The notes beneath the pieces are model-generated. The model made no database searches. It was given only the letters and a program-made list of their open reading frames with translations, and was not told the origin of the DNA. Positions 18,881 through 26,627 of a stretch of 33,444 nucleotides of DNA are shown in pieces. The translations under genes were made by a program, and so were the position numbers. The stretch is from Casp-Chloro-G3 sp002816715 (GTDB taxonomy: Bacteria > Chloroflexota > Dehalococcoidia > Lucifugimonadales > UBA3495). Position 1 is the stretch's first letter, and every line of letters begins with the position of its first letter. The DNA is taken from the NCBI GenBank assembly GCA_027623815.1, contig JAQBUV010000022.1, positions 1 to 33,444 on the forward strand. The letters are read 5' to 3'.

Positions 18881-19288
18881 TTGGAGATAACGCTGGATCT
18901 GCTGAAAGAGTTGACCCAAAGCGAGGAAATGATGTGGGTGATTGGCGGCGGTCAAACGGTCAGCGAAAACCACGCCCACGGCATCAAGGAACCGGAAGTG
19001 AGCAAGGGTTGGGCCACTATTGAGGCCGACAACTGGCACTTTCACCTGAGTCTGGAATTGGTGGACGGGATACAATTTGTTGAAGCAAACAGCCACGGCG
19101 ACATCAAGTCCTATTACGTCCGCTTTTCCAAAGGTTGGGACGACACGCTGGTGCGGTGCTACTTCCCCAACCCCTATCTGGACGACAGCGAGAAGCGCAC
19201 CGAATTCCAGCCGGAGAAACTGAAGATTTTTGAAGAGATGCGAGACCGCTACGTTGGTCGGGAAGGGATCGTATTCGTAGAAAGGTAA
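18881..19288 (+). CDS. Small conserved-looking protein of uncertain family, in cobalt operon
   Basis: I do not recognise this 135-residue protein with certainty. Its core WHFHLSLELVDGIQFV, then SYYVRFSKGWDDTLVRCYFPNPYL and a C-terminal helical stretch with VGREGIVF, recalls the layout of ChuX/HutX-type heme-like ligand-binding proteins, where a W-x-H-x segment precedes a beta-sheet. There is no signal peptide or membrane helix. TTG 18881 has GGGAGG 8 nt upstream and is favoured over an ATG at 18800 that would overlap cobN by 41 nt. The gene lies between cobN and cbtB, so a role in handling cobalt or a corrinoid intermediate is a reasonable guess from position only. Confidence 0.68.
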   Translation: MEITLDLLKELTQSEEMMWVIGGGQTVSENHAHGIKEPEVSKGWATIEADNWHFHLSLELVDGIQFVEANSHGDIKSYYVRFSKGWDDTLVRCYFPNPYLDDSEKRTEFQPEKLKIFEEMRDRYVGREGIVFVER

Positions 19289-19310
19289 CTGAACCAATCA
19301 AGCGTCGAGT

Positions 19311-19340
19311 TTGACACCTTTTCAAACTAAGGGTTAGACT
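19311..19340 (+). promoter_or_regulatory. Possible internal promoter before cbtB
   Basis: TTGACA (19311-19316) and TAGACT (19335-19340) are separated by 18 bp. The -35 box overlaps an inverted repeat (agtttga at 19308-19314, tcaaact at 19322-19328), which could be an operator. This would give cbtB-cbtA separate expression from cobN. There is no second B12 riboswitch in this gap. Confidence 0.35.
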
Positions 19341-19467
19341 CCGCCACCATACCAAAATTGTCGTCCCCGGCCAGCCTAGGAATAGGAAGGGGGTGAGTAT
19401 AGGAAATCAACCGGCGTCAATCATATTGGGGCATACCAACGAGAATAACAAATTTAAGGAGGATATT

Positions 19468-19671
19468 ATGGCAGCAACACTACAGGGAATGATCGGGCAG
19501 GGACAGGTTAGCAAGTGGCTCCCTTGGGCTTTGGGGGCAACTCTAGCCCTGTACTTTGTCGGATTCGCCGACGGCACAGTCCACGCCTCCGCCATTGGTG
19601 GCTCCACCACCATGGCTTATGCCCACGAGTTCTTCCACCATGCCCGTCACGTCGCCTTGATGTGCCACTAG
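19468..19671 (+). CDS. cbtB: Cobalt transporter subunit CbtB
   Basis: This 67-residue single-pass membrane protein matches CbtB: one transmembrane helix (about residues 17-36, WLPWALGATLALYFVGF) and a C-terminal metal-binding tail rich in histidine, HEFFHHARHVALMCH. It is predicted to act with CbtA in cobalt uptake, an assignment made for the family mainly from its link to B12 riboswitches and cobalamin genes. ATG 19468 has an ideal AAGGAGG 5 nt upstream; a TTG/GTG-type extension of the frame back to 19393 is not needed. CbtA follows after a stable hairpin. Confidence 0.9.
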   Translation: MAATLQGMIGQGQVSKWLPWALGATLALYFVGFADGTVHASAIGGSTTMAYAHEFFHHARHVALMCH

Positions 19672-19701
19672 GCGAAGCGGACACCTGGATTAACCAGACC
19701 A

Positions 19702-19735
19702 GTCTGCGGGGGAGACTTTTATCTTCCCCGCAGAC
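19702..19735 (+). terminator. Stable hairpin between cbtB and cbtA
   Basis: gtctgcgggg (19702-19711) pairs with ccccgcagac (19726-19735); including a G-U pair the stem extends to about 13-14 bp around the loop cttttа-like segment 19716-19721. No T-run follows, so it is more likely an mRNA-stabilising or partial attenuator element than a full terminator. Confidence 0.5.
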
Positions 19736-19822
19736 GCTGGAACTGAGAAAACTAAGCCTGTTTCTTCGGACAAGTGCCTATGGTTCTTGAATAATACCGG
19801 GAATGGGCTTGGGCGGTGAGTT

Positions 19823-20584
19823 ATGTATCGAATTTTGCTGATCGCCGTGGTTGTCGGCGTAGTAAGCGGCCTAATTGTCGGTGGATTTCACAACCTTTTT
19901 ACCGTGCCGGTCATGGAACGGGCCATCGTACTGGAAGAAGGGCGGGCCGCGGCTGAAGGAGCCGTTGATGTGGGTGGCGTCGAAGTGCCCCTGGGCGTGC
20001 AGCGAATTGGCCTGGTTTTTGGGGTCGCCATCATTACTGCGGTATACGGTTTGTTGTTCACCGGCGGCTACTGGTTGACCAGAAGAATCGCGCCCAATTG
20101 GCATCCGCTGGCAATAGCGCTGCTAGTAGGAGTACTAGGCTTCTGGACTTTCTCTCTGTTTCCGTTCATTAAATACCCGGTCAACCCGCCGGGCGTCGGT
20201 GCAGAATCGACATTGTTGAGTCGTCAATACTTCCAATTGGTGACCATCTTCCTGTCGGCAGCGGCGACCATCGGTGTGCTGTTGGCGATAAAATTGATCA
20301 ACACCGGTGCTACTGAGCTTTCCCAACGGGCACCCAAATATCTGGGGTTGGCCGTTGCCTACCTGATTTTCGTCGGTATAGTACTGCTGTTAGTCCCGAG
20401 TAATCCTGACCCGGTGCCAGTGCCGATCGACCTGCTGGAGCTTTTCCGGGCCCTGACCATGATCGGGCATTTCCTCCAGTGGATGCTATTGGGTTTGGGA
20501 GTTGGTCTGGTAATAATGTGGAGGCAGCGGTCTGGGCAATCGGTATTTGATACTACGCCCACCCGCAGCGCTATTGTGCAATAA
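19823..20584 (+). CDS. cbtA: Cobalt transporter subunit CbtA
   Basis: This 253-residue integral membrane protein shows the CbtA hallmarks: an N-terminal helix (about 3-22) running into HNLFTVPVMERAI, and FPFIKYPVNPPGVG before the fourth of about six predicted membrane segments. It is predicted to form a cobalt uptake system with CbtB. The ATG is preceded by ggtgag. The gene lies 151 nt after cbtB, separated by a hairpin, and 10 nt before the next start, consistent with one operon. Confidence 0.92.
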   Translation: MYRILLIAVVVGVVSGLIVGGFHNLFTVPVMERAIVLEEGRAAAEGAVDVGGVEVPLGVQRIGLVFGVAIITAVYGLLFTGGYWLTRRIAPNWHPLAIALLVGVLGFWTFSLFPFIKYPVNPPGVGAESTLLSRQYFQLVTIFLSAAATIGVLLAIKLINTGATELSQRAPKYLGLAVAYLIFVGIVLLLVPSNPDPVPVPIDLLELFRALTMIGHFLQWMLLGLGVGLVIMWRQRSGQSVFDTTPTRSAIVQ

Positions 20585-20594
20585 TGAGCCAAAC

Positions 20595-22748
20595 TTGGTA
20601 ATTCAACAACAAAAAGTACCCTTGTTTCCCTTTACCGCCATCGTCGGGCAAGAGGCTATGAAACGCGCGCTCTTGCTCAATACCATCAACCCCAAAATCG
20701 GTGGCGTTCTGATACGCGGCAAGAAGGGCACCGCCAAGTCCACCGCGGTTCGCTCGCTGGCGGCCTTGTTGCCGGAAGTGTCGGTGATTCAGGGTTGTCC
20801 CTATAGTTGCCCGCCAGAGGCACGTCAGGGGCTGTGTCAATGGTGCGAAACTCCCAACGCCGACGCTGTGCTGGTAAATCACCAGGTCAGGATCGTTGAC
20901 CTGCCGGTGGGGGCCACCGAAGACCGTCTCGTCGGTTCGCTGGATATCGAACAGGCCATCAAGACCGGCGCCAAGAGCTTTGAGCCGGGACTGATCGCCT
21001 ACGCTCACCGAGGCATTCTCTATATCGACGAGGTTAACCTGCTCAACGACCATCTGGTGGACGTGCTACTGGATGCGGCGGCAATGGGCCGCAACTACGT
21101 TGAACGGGAGGGCATCTCCATCAGCCACGCCGCTGAGTTCATCCTGGTGGGCACCATGAACCCGGAAGAGGGCGACTTACGCCCCCAACTGCTGGATCGG
21201 TTCGGGCTGGCAGTGGAGGTGGACGGAGCGCTGGAGGCGGAAGACCGCCGCGAGGTTGTGCGCCGCCGGATTGCTTTCGAGGCAGATCCTCATGGCTTTA
21301 TGTCCCGGTGGATCGAGACCGAGGCGAAGGAGCGGGAGCATTTGCTCCGCAGCCGCCAGCTACTGCCCCAGGTTCGCGTTGGCGAGGACATGCTGGAGTT
21401 GATCACCGACATTTGCGCCGAGTACCAGGTGGACGGTCTGCGCGGTGACATTGTCATGTACAAGACCGCCAGCACCATTGCCGCTTACGAGGACCGCACC
21501 GAGGTGACAGTTGAGGATGTGCGGGAGGCCGCCAAGATGGCCCTGCTGCATCGCCAGCGGCGGCTGCCCTTCCAACAACCCAACCTGGCCACAGAGCAGT
21601 TGGACTCGATGATCGAGGAGCACCAATCGCGGAGCCGCGATCGTGAACCGCAGAACCAGAGCGGGAACTCTGATGACGACAGTGAGGGAGACTCTGATCC
21701 CTCTGATTTAGATAACCAGGACGACTCTCCCCCTGAAACTCCGGATGAAGATCCTGACGAACCTTCGGACGAGGCTCCACCCGGTGACTCCGGCCCTCAA
21801 GACCAGTATTTTGAGGCGGGAGACCCATATTCCGTCCAGACCTTGCAACTGCAACCTCCTGACCGCCGGGCCCGGCAGAGCACTGGTCGGCGGGCCACCA
21901 CCGTCAGCGGTTCATCCATCGGCAGGTACGTTCGGGCCAAAGTCCCGGAAGGCCGGGCCACCGACCTGGCGTTAGACGCCACGCTGCGGGCGGCGGCTCC
22001 CCATCAACAGCGCCGGCGTAGTTCGCTTGAAGGCGAACCCCAGACCCAGTTTCTCATCGAACCCTGGGATATACGGGAAAAGGTGCGGGAAACCCAGACC
22101 GGCAGTCTAATCTTGTTCGTGGTGGACGCCAGCGGGTCAATGGGCGCTCAAAGTCGCATGGTGGCGGTCAAAGGAGCCATCCTCTCGTTATTACTGGACG
22201 CCTACCAGCGGCGTGACCGGGTGGGACTGATCAGCTTCCGCGGCACCAGGGCCGACCTGTTGCTGCCACCGACCAATAGCGTAGACCTGGCCCAGGTGTA
22301 CCTCCAGGATATGCCCACCGGCGGGCGCACGCCGCTGTCAAAAGGCTTGTACCTAGCGTTGGAAGTCTTGGAGACCGAACGCCTCAAAGACCGGGATACG
22401 CTGCCCCTGCTGGTGCTGCTTTCCGACGGACGGGCTAACGTTTCATTGGACGCCAGGGACACTGGTGTGTCAACCAGCGGAAAGGCCACCGAGGAAGCCA
22501 AGTCCTTCGCATCTTTATTCCAAGAGAAGCACATCTCCGCTGTTGTGGTGGATACCGAACTTGGCTTCATCAAGCTGGGGCTGGCCCAGTCTATCGCCGA
22601 TGCGATGGCCGCGCGCTACATCAAGCTGGACGACCTGAGGGCTGACCGTCTGGCCGACGCGGTGCGTCAGCAGTTGCCAACCAACGACCAATCTGAGTTG
22701 ACTCCCGACGAAGTCCAGTCAATGGTGCGCCGCCTGGGATTGACCTGA
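20595..22748 (+). CDS. Cobaltochelatase subunit, fused ChlI-ChlD-type ATPase/VWA
   Basis: One 717-residue protein combines the two motor subunits of a class I metal chelatase. The N-terminal AAA+ domain has Walker A GKKGTAKST (about 43-50), Walker B ILYIDEVNLL, and sensor segments such as LVGTMNPEEGDLRPQLLDRF. A long acidic, proline-rich linker (about 345-420) joins it to a C-terminal von Willebrand A domain with the MIDAS motif DASGSM (D511, S513, S515), TGGRTPLSKG and LSDGRAN. This architecture is annotated as a cobaltochelatase subunit in genomes with CobN and no CobS/CobT. ATP hydrolysis would drive cobalt insertion by CobN. TTG 20595 fits the family's start; TTG 20547, overlapping cbtA, is the alternative. 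Confidence 0.9.
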   Translation: MVIQQQKVPLFPFTAIVGQEAMKRALLLNTINPKIGGVLIRGKKGTAKSTAVRSLAALLPEVSVIQGCPYSCPPEARQGLCQWCETPNADAVLVNHQVRIVDLPVGATEDRLVGSLDIEQAIKTGAKSFEPGLIAYAHRGILYIDEVNLLNDHLVDVLLDAAAMGRNYVEREGISISHAAEFILVGTMNPEEGDLRPQLLDRFGLAVEVDGALEAEDRREVVRRRIAFEADPHGFMSRWIETEAKEREHLLRSRQLLPQVRVGEDMLELITDICAEYQVDGLRGDIVMYKTASTIAAYEDRTEVTVEDVREAAKMALLHRQRRLPFQQPNLATEQLDSMIEEHQSRSRDREPQNQSGNSDDDSEGDSDPSDLDNQDDSPPETPDEDPDEPSDEAPPGDSGPQDQYFEAGDPYSVQTLQLQPPDRRARQSTGRRATTVSGSSIGRYVRAKVPEGRATDLALDATLRAAAPHQQRRRSSLEGEPQTQFLIEPWDIREKVRETQTGSLILFVVDASGSMGAQSRMVAVKGAILSLLLDAYQRRDRVGLISFRGTRADLLLPPTNSVDLAQVYLQDMPTGGRTPLSKGLYLALEVLETERLKDRDTLPLLVLLSDGRANVSLDARDTGVSTSGKATEEAKSFASLFQEKHISAVVVDTELGFIKLGLAQSIADAMAARYIKLDDLRADRLADAVRQQLPTNDQSELTPDEVQSMVRRLGLT

Positions 22749-22878
22749 AGACAATTGTTGAGGCGCACCGCTACGGTCTGGGATGACTTTACCCTGGTCG
22801 CATCCACTTATTTACATACCCCAGCAGAATTGATACCCTCTTACTCGTTACTCTCCCCACAATTCAGGAGGCTGATAC

Positions 22879-24198
22879 GTGCCGCGATCTCTGCCCTACG
22901 CCGACATGGACAAAATGCTCTCTCTCTCCAAACGAAGAGGCTTCATATTCCAGAGCAGTGAGATTTACGGCGGGCTGGGCTCGACCTACGACTACGGCCC
23001 GCTGGGCGTTGAACTGAAGCGGAACGTCAAGGAAGCCTGGTGGCGGTCGGTGGTGCGCCAGCGGGACGACGTGGTGGGGCTGGACTCGGCCATCCTGATG
23101 CACCCCAAAATCTGGGAGGCCAGCGGCCACGTTGAAAATTTTTCCGACCCGCTGGTGGAGTGCCGCAGCTGCAATCGGCGTTTCCGCAGCGACCAACTTG
23201 AAACCGAGAAATGCCCTGACTGCGGCGGAGAGCTCACCGAGCCGCGCCGGTTTAACTTGATGTTCCATACCTTCATGGGGCCAGTGGAGGACAGCAGCCA
23301 CGAGATTTTCCTCCGTCCGGAAACCGCTCAGGGTATCTTCGTAAACTTCAAGAACGTGCTGGACTCCACCCGGAAAAAGCTGCCCTTCGGCGTCGCCCAG
23401 ATCGGCAAGGCATTCCGTAACGAGATTACTCCGGGGAATTTTACCTTCCGCACCCGCGAGTTCGAGCAGATGGAGATCGAGTTCTTCGTCAAGCCAGGCA
23501 CCGATGAAGAATGGCTCCAAAAGTGGGTGCAAGCCCGGTTTGACTGGTACGTATCGCTGGGAATTCGGCGGGACAACCTCCGTTTGCGCAGGCACGAAGG
23601 CGATGAACTGGCCCACTACGCTAAAGACACCTACGACATTGAGTATCGCTTTCCCTGGGGATGGGGTGAATTGGAAGGGATTGCCGACCGCACCGACTTC
23701 GACCTGGGCCGTCATGCCGAGGCCAGCGGAGAAGACCTGACCTACTTCGATGAAGAAACCAAGCAGCGGTACCTTCCCTACGTCATTGAGCCCTCCGGCG
23801 GGGTAGACCGGGCAACCCTGGCCTTCTGGCTAGATTCCTTCGACGAGGAACCCGATGGTGATGCCACTCGCACGGTGTTGCACTTGCATCGCCTGCTGGC
23901 ACCAGTGACGGTAGCGGTGCTGCCCCTGAGCCGCAACGAAAAGCTGACGCCGACTGCCAAAGCTGTCTACGATCTGTTGCGCAAGCACCTGAACACTCAG
24001 TATGATGACGCCCAGAGCATCGGGCGGCGTTATCGGCGGCAGGACGAAATCGGCACCCCTTATTGCGTAACCGTAGATTTCGATAGCATTGACGACCACC
24101 AGGTGACGGTGCGCGACCGGGACAGCATGCACCAGGATCGTGTTGCCATCGCTGATCTGGTGGATATGCTTCAGGACAAAGTTGAGCATGGGTGGTAG
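22879..24198 (+). CDS. glyQS: Glycyl-tRNA synthetase, alpha2 type
   Basis: This 439-residue class II synthetase charges tRNA-Gly in the cytoplasm. It begins MPRSLPYADMDKMLSLSKRRGFIFQSSEIYGG, and the insertion with a zinc-like CRSC...CPDC pair lies at about 94-116. Motif 2 and the glycine pocket are seen in FLRPETAQGIFVNFK, FRNEITPGNFTFRTREFEQMEIEFF and YRFPWGWGELEGIADRTDFDL. The C-terminal anticodon-binding domain covers about 335-439. The start is GTG with AGGAGG 7 nt upstream. The stop codon is followed immediately by the next start. No T-box leader is seen in the 130-nt upstream gap. Confidence 0.96.
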   Translation: MPRSLPYADMDKMLSLSKRRGFIFQSSEIYGGLGSTYDYGPLGVELKRNVKEAWWRSVVRQRDDVVGLDSAILMHPKIWEASGHVENFSDPLVECRSCNRRFRSDQLETEKCPDCGGELTEPRRFNLMFHTFMGPVEDSSHEIFLRPETAQGIFVNFKNVLDSTRKKLPFGVAQIGKAFRNEITPGNFTFRTREFEQMEIEFFVKPGTDEEWLQKWVQARFDWYVSLGIRRDNLRLRRHEGDELAHYAKDTYDIEYRFPWGWGELEGIADRTDFDLGRHAEASGEDLTYFDEETKQRYLPYVIEPSGGVDRATLAFWLDSFDEEPDGDATRTVLHLHRLLAPVTVAVLPLSRNEKLTPTAKAVYDLLRKHLNTQYDDAQSIGRRYRRQDEIGTPYCVTVDFDSIDDHQVTVRDRDSMHQDRVAIADLVDMLQDKVEHGW

Positions 24199-24621
24199 AT
24201 GACCAGCGGACATAGCGGCCAGGCGCAGCGTTACATCCGAAGCATCCAGCGGACTCTTGGCCGTCTGGAAGACCTGCTGCGGGAAATGGAATCCCAGGTG
24301 CCGGAGTTGCGCCCGCCGGACCCGCGCAGCGAACTGTTAGAACAAGTCCACGTGGCCGGGGCCATGGAACAGCGACGTTTGTTTGAACTGCTGGATCAAC
24401 GAAGCATCAACCACACCTGGATTGGCGCTCAGGTGGGCGCAGAGTACCTTGAACTGTGGCAGGCTGCCGATGGCCGAACTCTGTACCGGGTGACCGACCG
24501 GGCTATTCGGGAATTGCACCTGGGACAGTTGGCGTCGGCAGCGGCTTACGCCTCCCTTTCTGAGTCGAGTTTTGGCGACGATTGGCAGAGTGCGGAGGAC
24601 TCGGCGTATGACCGATTATGA
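24199..24621 (+). CDS. Hypothetical protein, candidate antitoxin of MazF-like pair
   Basis: I do not recognise a family for this 140-residue protein. The first 40 residues are basic and helical (SIQRTLGRLEDLLREMESQV), and the middle has an amphipathic segment (AMEQRRLFELLDQRSI) that could be a DNA-binding or coiled element. Its ATG directly follows the glyS stop, and its end overlaps the next start by 14 nt. Position before a MazF/PemK-type gene suggests an antitoxin, yet it is longer than a usual MazE and has no clear swapped-hairpin or ribbon-helix-helix motif. A different role, for instance in translation with GlyRS, is possible. Confidence 0.6.
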   Translation: MTSGHSGQAQRYIRSIQRTLGRLEDLLREMESQVPELRPPDPRSELLEQVHVAGAMEQRRLFELLDQRSINHTWIGAQVGAEYLELWQAADGRTLYRVTDRAIRELHLGQLASAAAYASLSESSFGDDWQSAEDSAYDRL

Positions 24622-24955
24622 ACCCGGCGACGTTGTGCTGGTGCTCTATCCCTTTGGGGAACGGGCTGGCGGTAAGAAGCGTCCGGTGCTGGTGATTAGT
24701 TCTGCTGAACACAACCAGGAGACCGGGGAATTGCTCATTGCCCAAATCACCAGCCGGGTATCTGCTGCACCGCGCATTGGCGACTACCACATTCAGGGAT
24801 GGCGGGAAGCCAACCTGCCCAAACCGGCCCTGGTGCGGGCCCGACTGGCGACCATAGAAACATCTCAGGTGCTGCGCAAGTTGGGCAGCATGCCGGATAC
24901 GGAGTTTCGGGCGGCGCAGGCCGACTTGCAATCGGTTTTTGGCCGCTCAGATTAA
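24608..24955 (+). CDS. Type II toxin-like protein of the PemK/MazF family
   Basis: This 115-residue protein shows the MazF/PemK beta-barrel signature: GDVVLVLYPFGERAGGKKRPVLVIS at residues about 7-32, then LLIAQITSR and an ANLPKPALVRARLATIE segment, which in the family leads into the fold's later strands. MazF homologues are ribosome-independent endoribonucleases that cut single-stranded mRNA at short motifs. ATG 24608 is chosen because gcggagg lies 9 nt upstream and the protein starts just before the conserved GD; ATG 24572 would add twelve residues. It overlaps the preceding gene by 14 nt and lies downstream of glyS. The toxin activity is inferred from the family. Confidence 0.8.
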   Translation: MTDYEPGDVVLVLYPFGERAGGKKRPVLVISSAEHNQETGELLIAQITSRVSAAPRIGDYHIQGWREANLPKPALVRARLATIETSQVLRKLGSMPDTEFRAAQADLQSVFGRSD

Positions 24956-24997
24956 TTCTGCGTTGCTGGGATACCCTGCCAGGGAAGCCTTTAATAC

Positions 24998-25753
24998 TCA
25001 GGGATGAGCGTTGAGACCGCCGTCCACGTAGACCGGTTGTCCGGTGGTGTAGTCGCAAGCTTCCGAGCAAAGATAGACTAGCAGCGGGCCGATGTCCGTG
25101 GGATGTCCTTTGCGGCGCAGAGGCGTGTAGCGCACCAAAAGTTCTTCTCGTTGCACCTCTAGCGAAATATCCTCGGCCGTAGTCCAGCCGGTGCCCAGGG
25201 CGTTGACCCGAATGTTATGCCGTCCCCACTCGACAGCGAGAGAGCGCGTCAGCGACAAAAGCCCGGCTTGTGTCGCGCTGAACGCCGAACCGTTAATGAC
25301 TCCCCGCTCAGCCATCACCGAAATCAGGTTAACGATGCGCCCGTATTCTTGCTGCATCATTCTTTGGCCGAAGGCTTTACATAAAATAACAACACTGCGG
25401 AGATTTCGAGAATGCAACTCGTCCCATTCCGCCAGGCATATATCGGGGAAGGGCATGGCGAAAAAGCTGCGGGCGTCGTTGACCAGAATATCCACCCGGT
25501 CATACTGCCGGTCAAAAGCCTCCACCACTGCCGACAAGTCAGGGTGGGAGGCCAGCGATGATACAGTCCCACTGTGGTTGCCATCTCCCAGCGCAGTCAG
25601 CACCGCATCCAGCGTTTCTTGGCGCCGCGCGATAACAAACACCGAAGCTCCGGCTTCGGCCAACGCTTGGGCTACCGAAGGAGCTTCGCCGCCGCCAGCA
25701 GTGTACATAACCGCGACTTTCCCGGAAAGACTGAACTCAGGAAGAACAGGCAT
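24998..25753 (-). CDS. SDR-fold protein with lost catalytic residues (pseudo-SDR)
   Basis: The 251-residue protein has the full short-chain dehydrogenase fold, but key positions are changed. The cofactor loop TGxxxGxG reads YTAGGGEAPS, NNAG reads NDAR (92-95), and the catalytic YxxxK is F158-S-A-T-Q162. Serine 145 remains at its usual 13-residue spacing. The C-terminal YTTGQPVYVDGGLNAHP is normal. Without Tyr and Lys, classical proton transfer and ribose binding are not expected. It follows a canonical SDR by 13 nt. It could be a regulatory or scaffold partner, or an enzyme with a different chemistry. The frame is intact over the usual SDR length, so it is not an ordinary pseudogene. Confidence 0.85.
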   Translation of the reverse strand: MPVLPEFSLSGKVAVMYTAGGGEAPSVAQALAEAGASVFVIARRQETLDAVLTALGDGNHSGTVSSLASHPDLSAVVEAFDRQYDRVDILVNDARSFFAMPFPDICLAEWDELHSRNLRSVVILCKAFGQRMMQQEYGRIVNLISVMAERGVINGSAFSATQAGLLSLTRSLAVEWGRHNIRVNALGTGWTTAEDISLEVQREELLVRYTPLRRKGHPTDIGPLLVYLCSEACDYTTGQPVYVDGGLNAHP

Positions 25754-25758
25754 AGTTC

Positions 25759-25812
25759 AATTGCTCCTACAGTCCCAACAGGGACACGGGCGCGTGACCT
25801 GTAGGAGCAATT
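25759..25812 (-). promoter_or_regulatory. Inverted repeat covering the pseudo-SDR ribosome binding site
   Basis: A perfect 14-bp inverted repeat (25759-25772 and 25799-25812) with an inner gtccc/gggac pair lies in the end of the upstream SDR gene. On the minus-strand mRNA the 3' arm ctgtaggagcaatt contains the GGAG that serves the start codon at 25753. The hairpin would hide this site unless ribosomes translating the upstream gene open it, suggesting translational coupling. Confidence 0.6.
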
Positions 25813-26579
25813 CCACCAGCCAGCCCGCCACCATCCACAATCATCACCTCGCCGGTCATGTAATCTGATGCGTTTGAAGCCAGGAACACCGCCACCGGCC
25901 CCAGGTCTTCGGGCTGGCCCAGCTTGCCGATGGGTAGAAAGTCTCCAGACGCAGGCAGGCTGTCCCTGAACTCTGAGTCGGTGCTCAGGGTCGGAATGAA
26001 GCCCGGCGCAATGGTGTTGGCGGTGATGCCGTACCGCGCCAGGCTGAAGGACAGCACGCGGGTCAACTGGATAATTGCTCCCTTGCTGCAACAGTACATA
26101 TAGATATCCCGACCGCCGCGCAGCCCGAACCCAGAAGCCACGTTGATGATCTTTCCCTTGCCTCGGTCGGCCATCGGTTTAGCCACCGCGCGAGAGCAGA
26201 AGAAGGCTCCATTGAGATTGACATCCATTGCCCCCTGCCATTCCTGGTCGGAAATGTCCCAGATGGGCTTGGGCACGTTGGTCGAGACCAGCGCGGCGTT
26301 ATTAATCAACACATCAATCTGGCCGAAACGCTCCAATGTTGCAGTGACCAGGCGGTCAACCTGGGTTGAGTCGCTGACATCGGTGGATACAGCCAGAGCA
26401 TCCCGCCCCAAGGCGATCACTTCGTTGGCCGCATCGTCAATCGGCCCCTGACGCCGTCCCGCTATGACCAGATTGGCCCCGGCCCTAGCCAGTGTCCGTA
26501 CCATCGCCAGCCCCAAGCCGGTGCCGCCCCCAGTGATAAGCACCACTTTATTGTCAAGACTAAGACTATCCAGCATCAC
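25767..26579 (-). CDS. Short-chain dehydrogenase/reductase, canonical
   Basis: This 270-residue NAD(P)-dependent oxidoreductase has an intact classical SDR active site: TGGGTGLG (16-23), NNAA (93-96), S149 in NVASG, and Y162-x-x-x-K166 (YCCSK). The tail MTGEVMIVDGG is usual, but a 20-residue C-terminal extension (LAGGIAPTGHAPVSLLGL) goes beyond the normal end, within the inverted repeat that overlaps the next gene. Relatives reduce ketones or oxidise alcohols on diverse substrates such as gluconate and 3-oxoacyl groups, and the substrate is unknown here. The pair with the pseudo-SDR forms a two-gene unit. Confidence 0.9.
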   Translation of the reverse strand: MMLDSLSLDNKVVLITGGGTGLGLAMVRTLARAGANLVIAGRRQGPIDDAANEVIALGRDALAVSTDVSDSTQVDRLVTATLERFGQIDVLINNAALVSTNVPKPIWDISDQEWQGAMDVNLNGAFFCSRAVAKPMADRGKGKIINVASGFGLRGGRDIYMYCCSKGAIIQLTRVLSFSLARYGITANTIAPGFIPTLSTDSEFRDSLPASGDFLPIGKLGQPEDLGPVAVFLASNASDYMTGEVMIVDGGGLAGGIAPTGHAPVSLLGL

Positions 26580-26627
26580 GCCCTTTCCCGTTTGATCCGC
26601 TCAATGACAAATTTCAAGCAACGCGAG

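Noticed and set aside
19289..19467. Second cobalamin riboswitch before cbtB
   Set aside because: No B12 box or aptamer core is present in this gap; only a possible promoter and a small inverted repeat were found.
22749..22878. T-box leader for glycyl-tRNA synthetase
   Set aside because: The T-box consensus and a terminator hairpin are both absent in the 130-nt gap.
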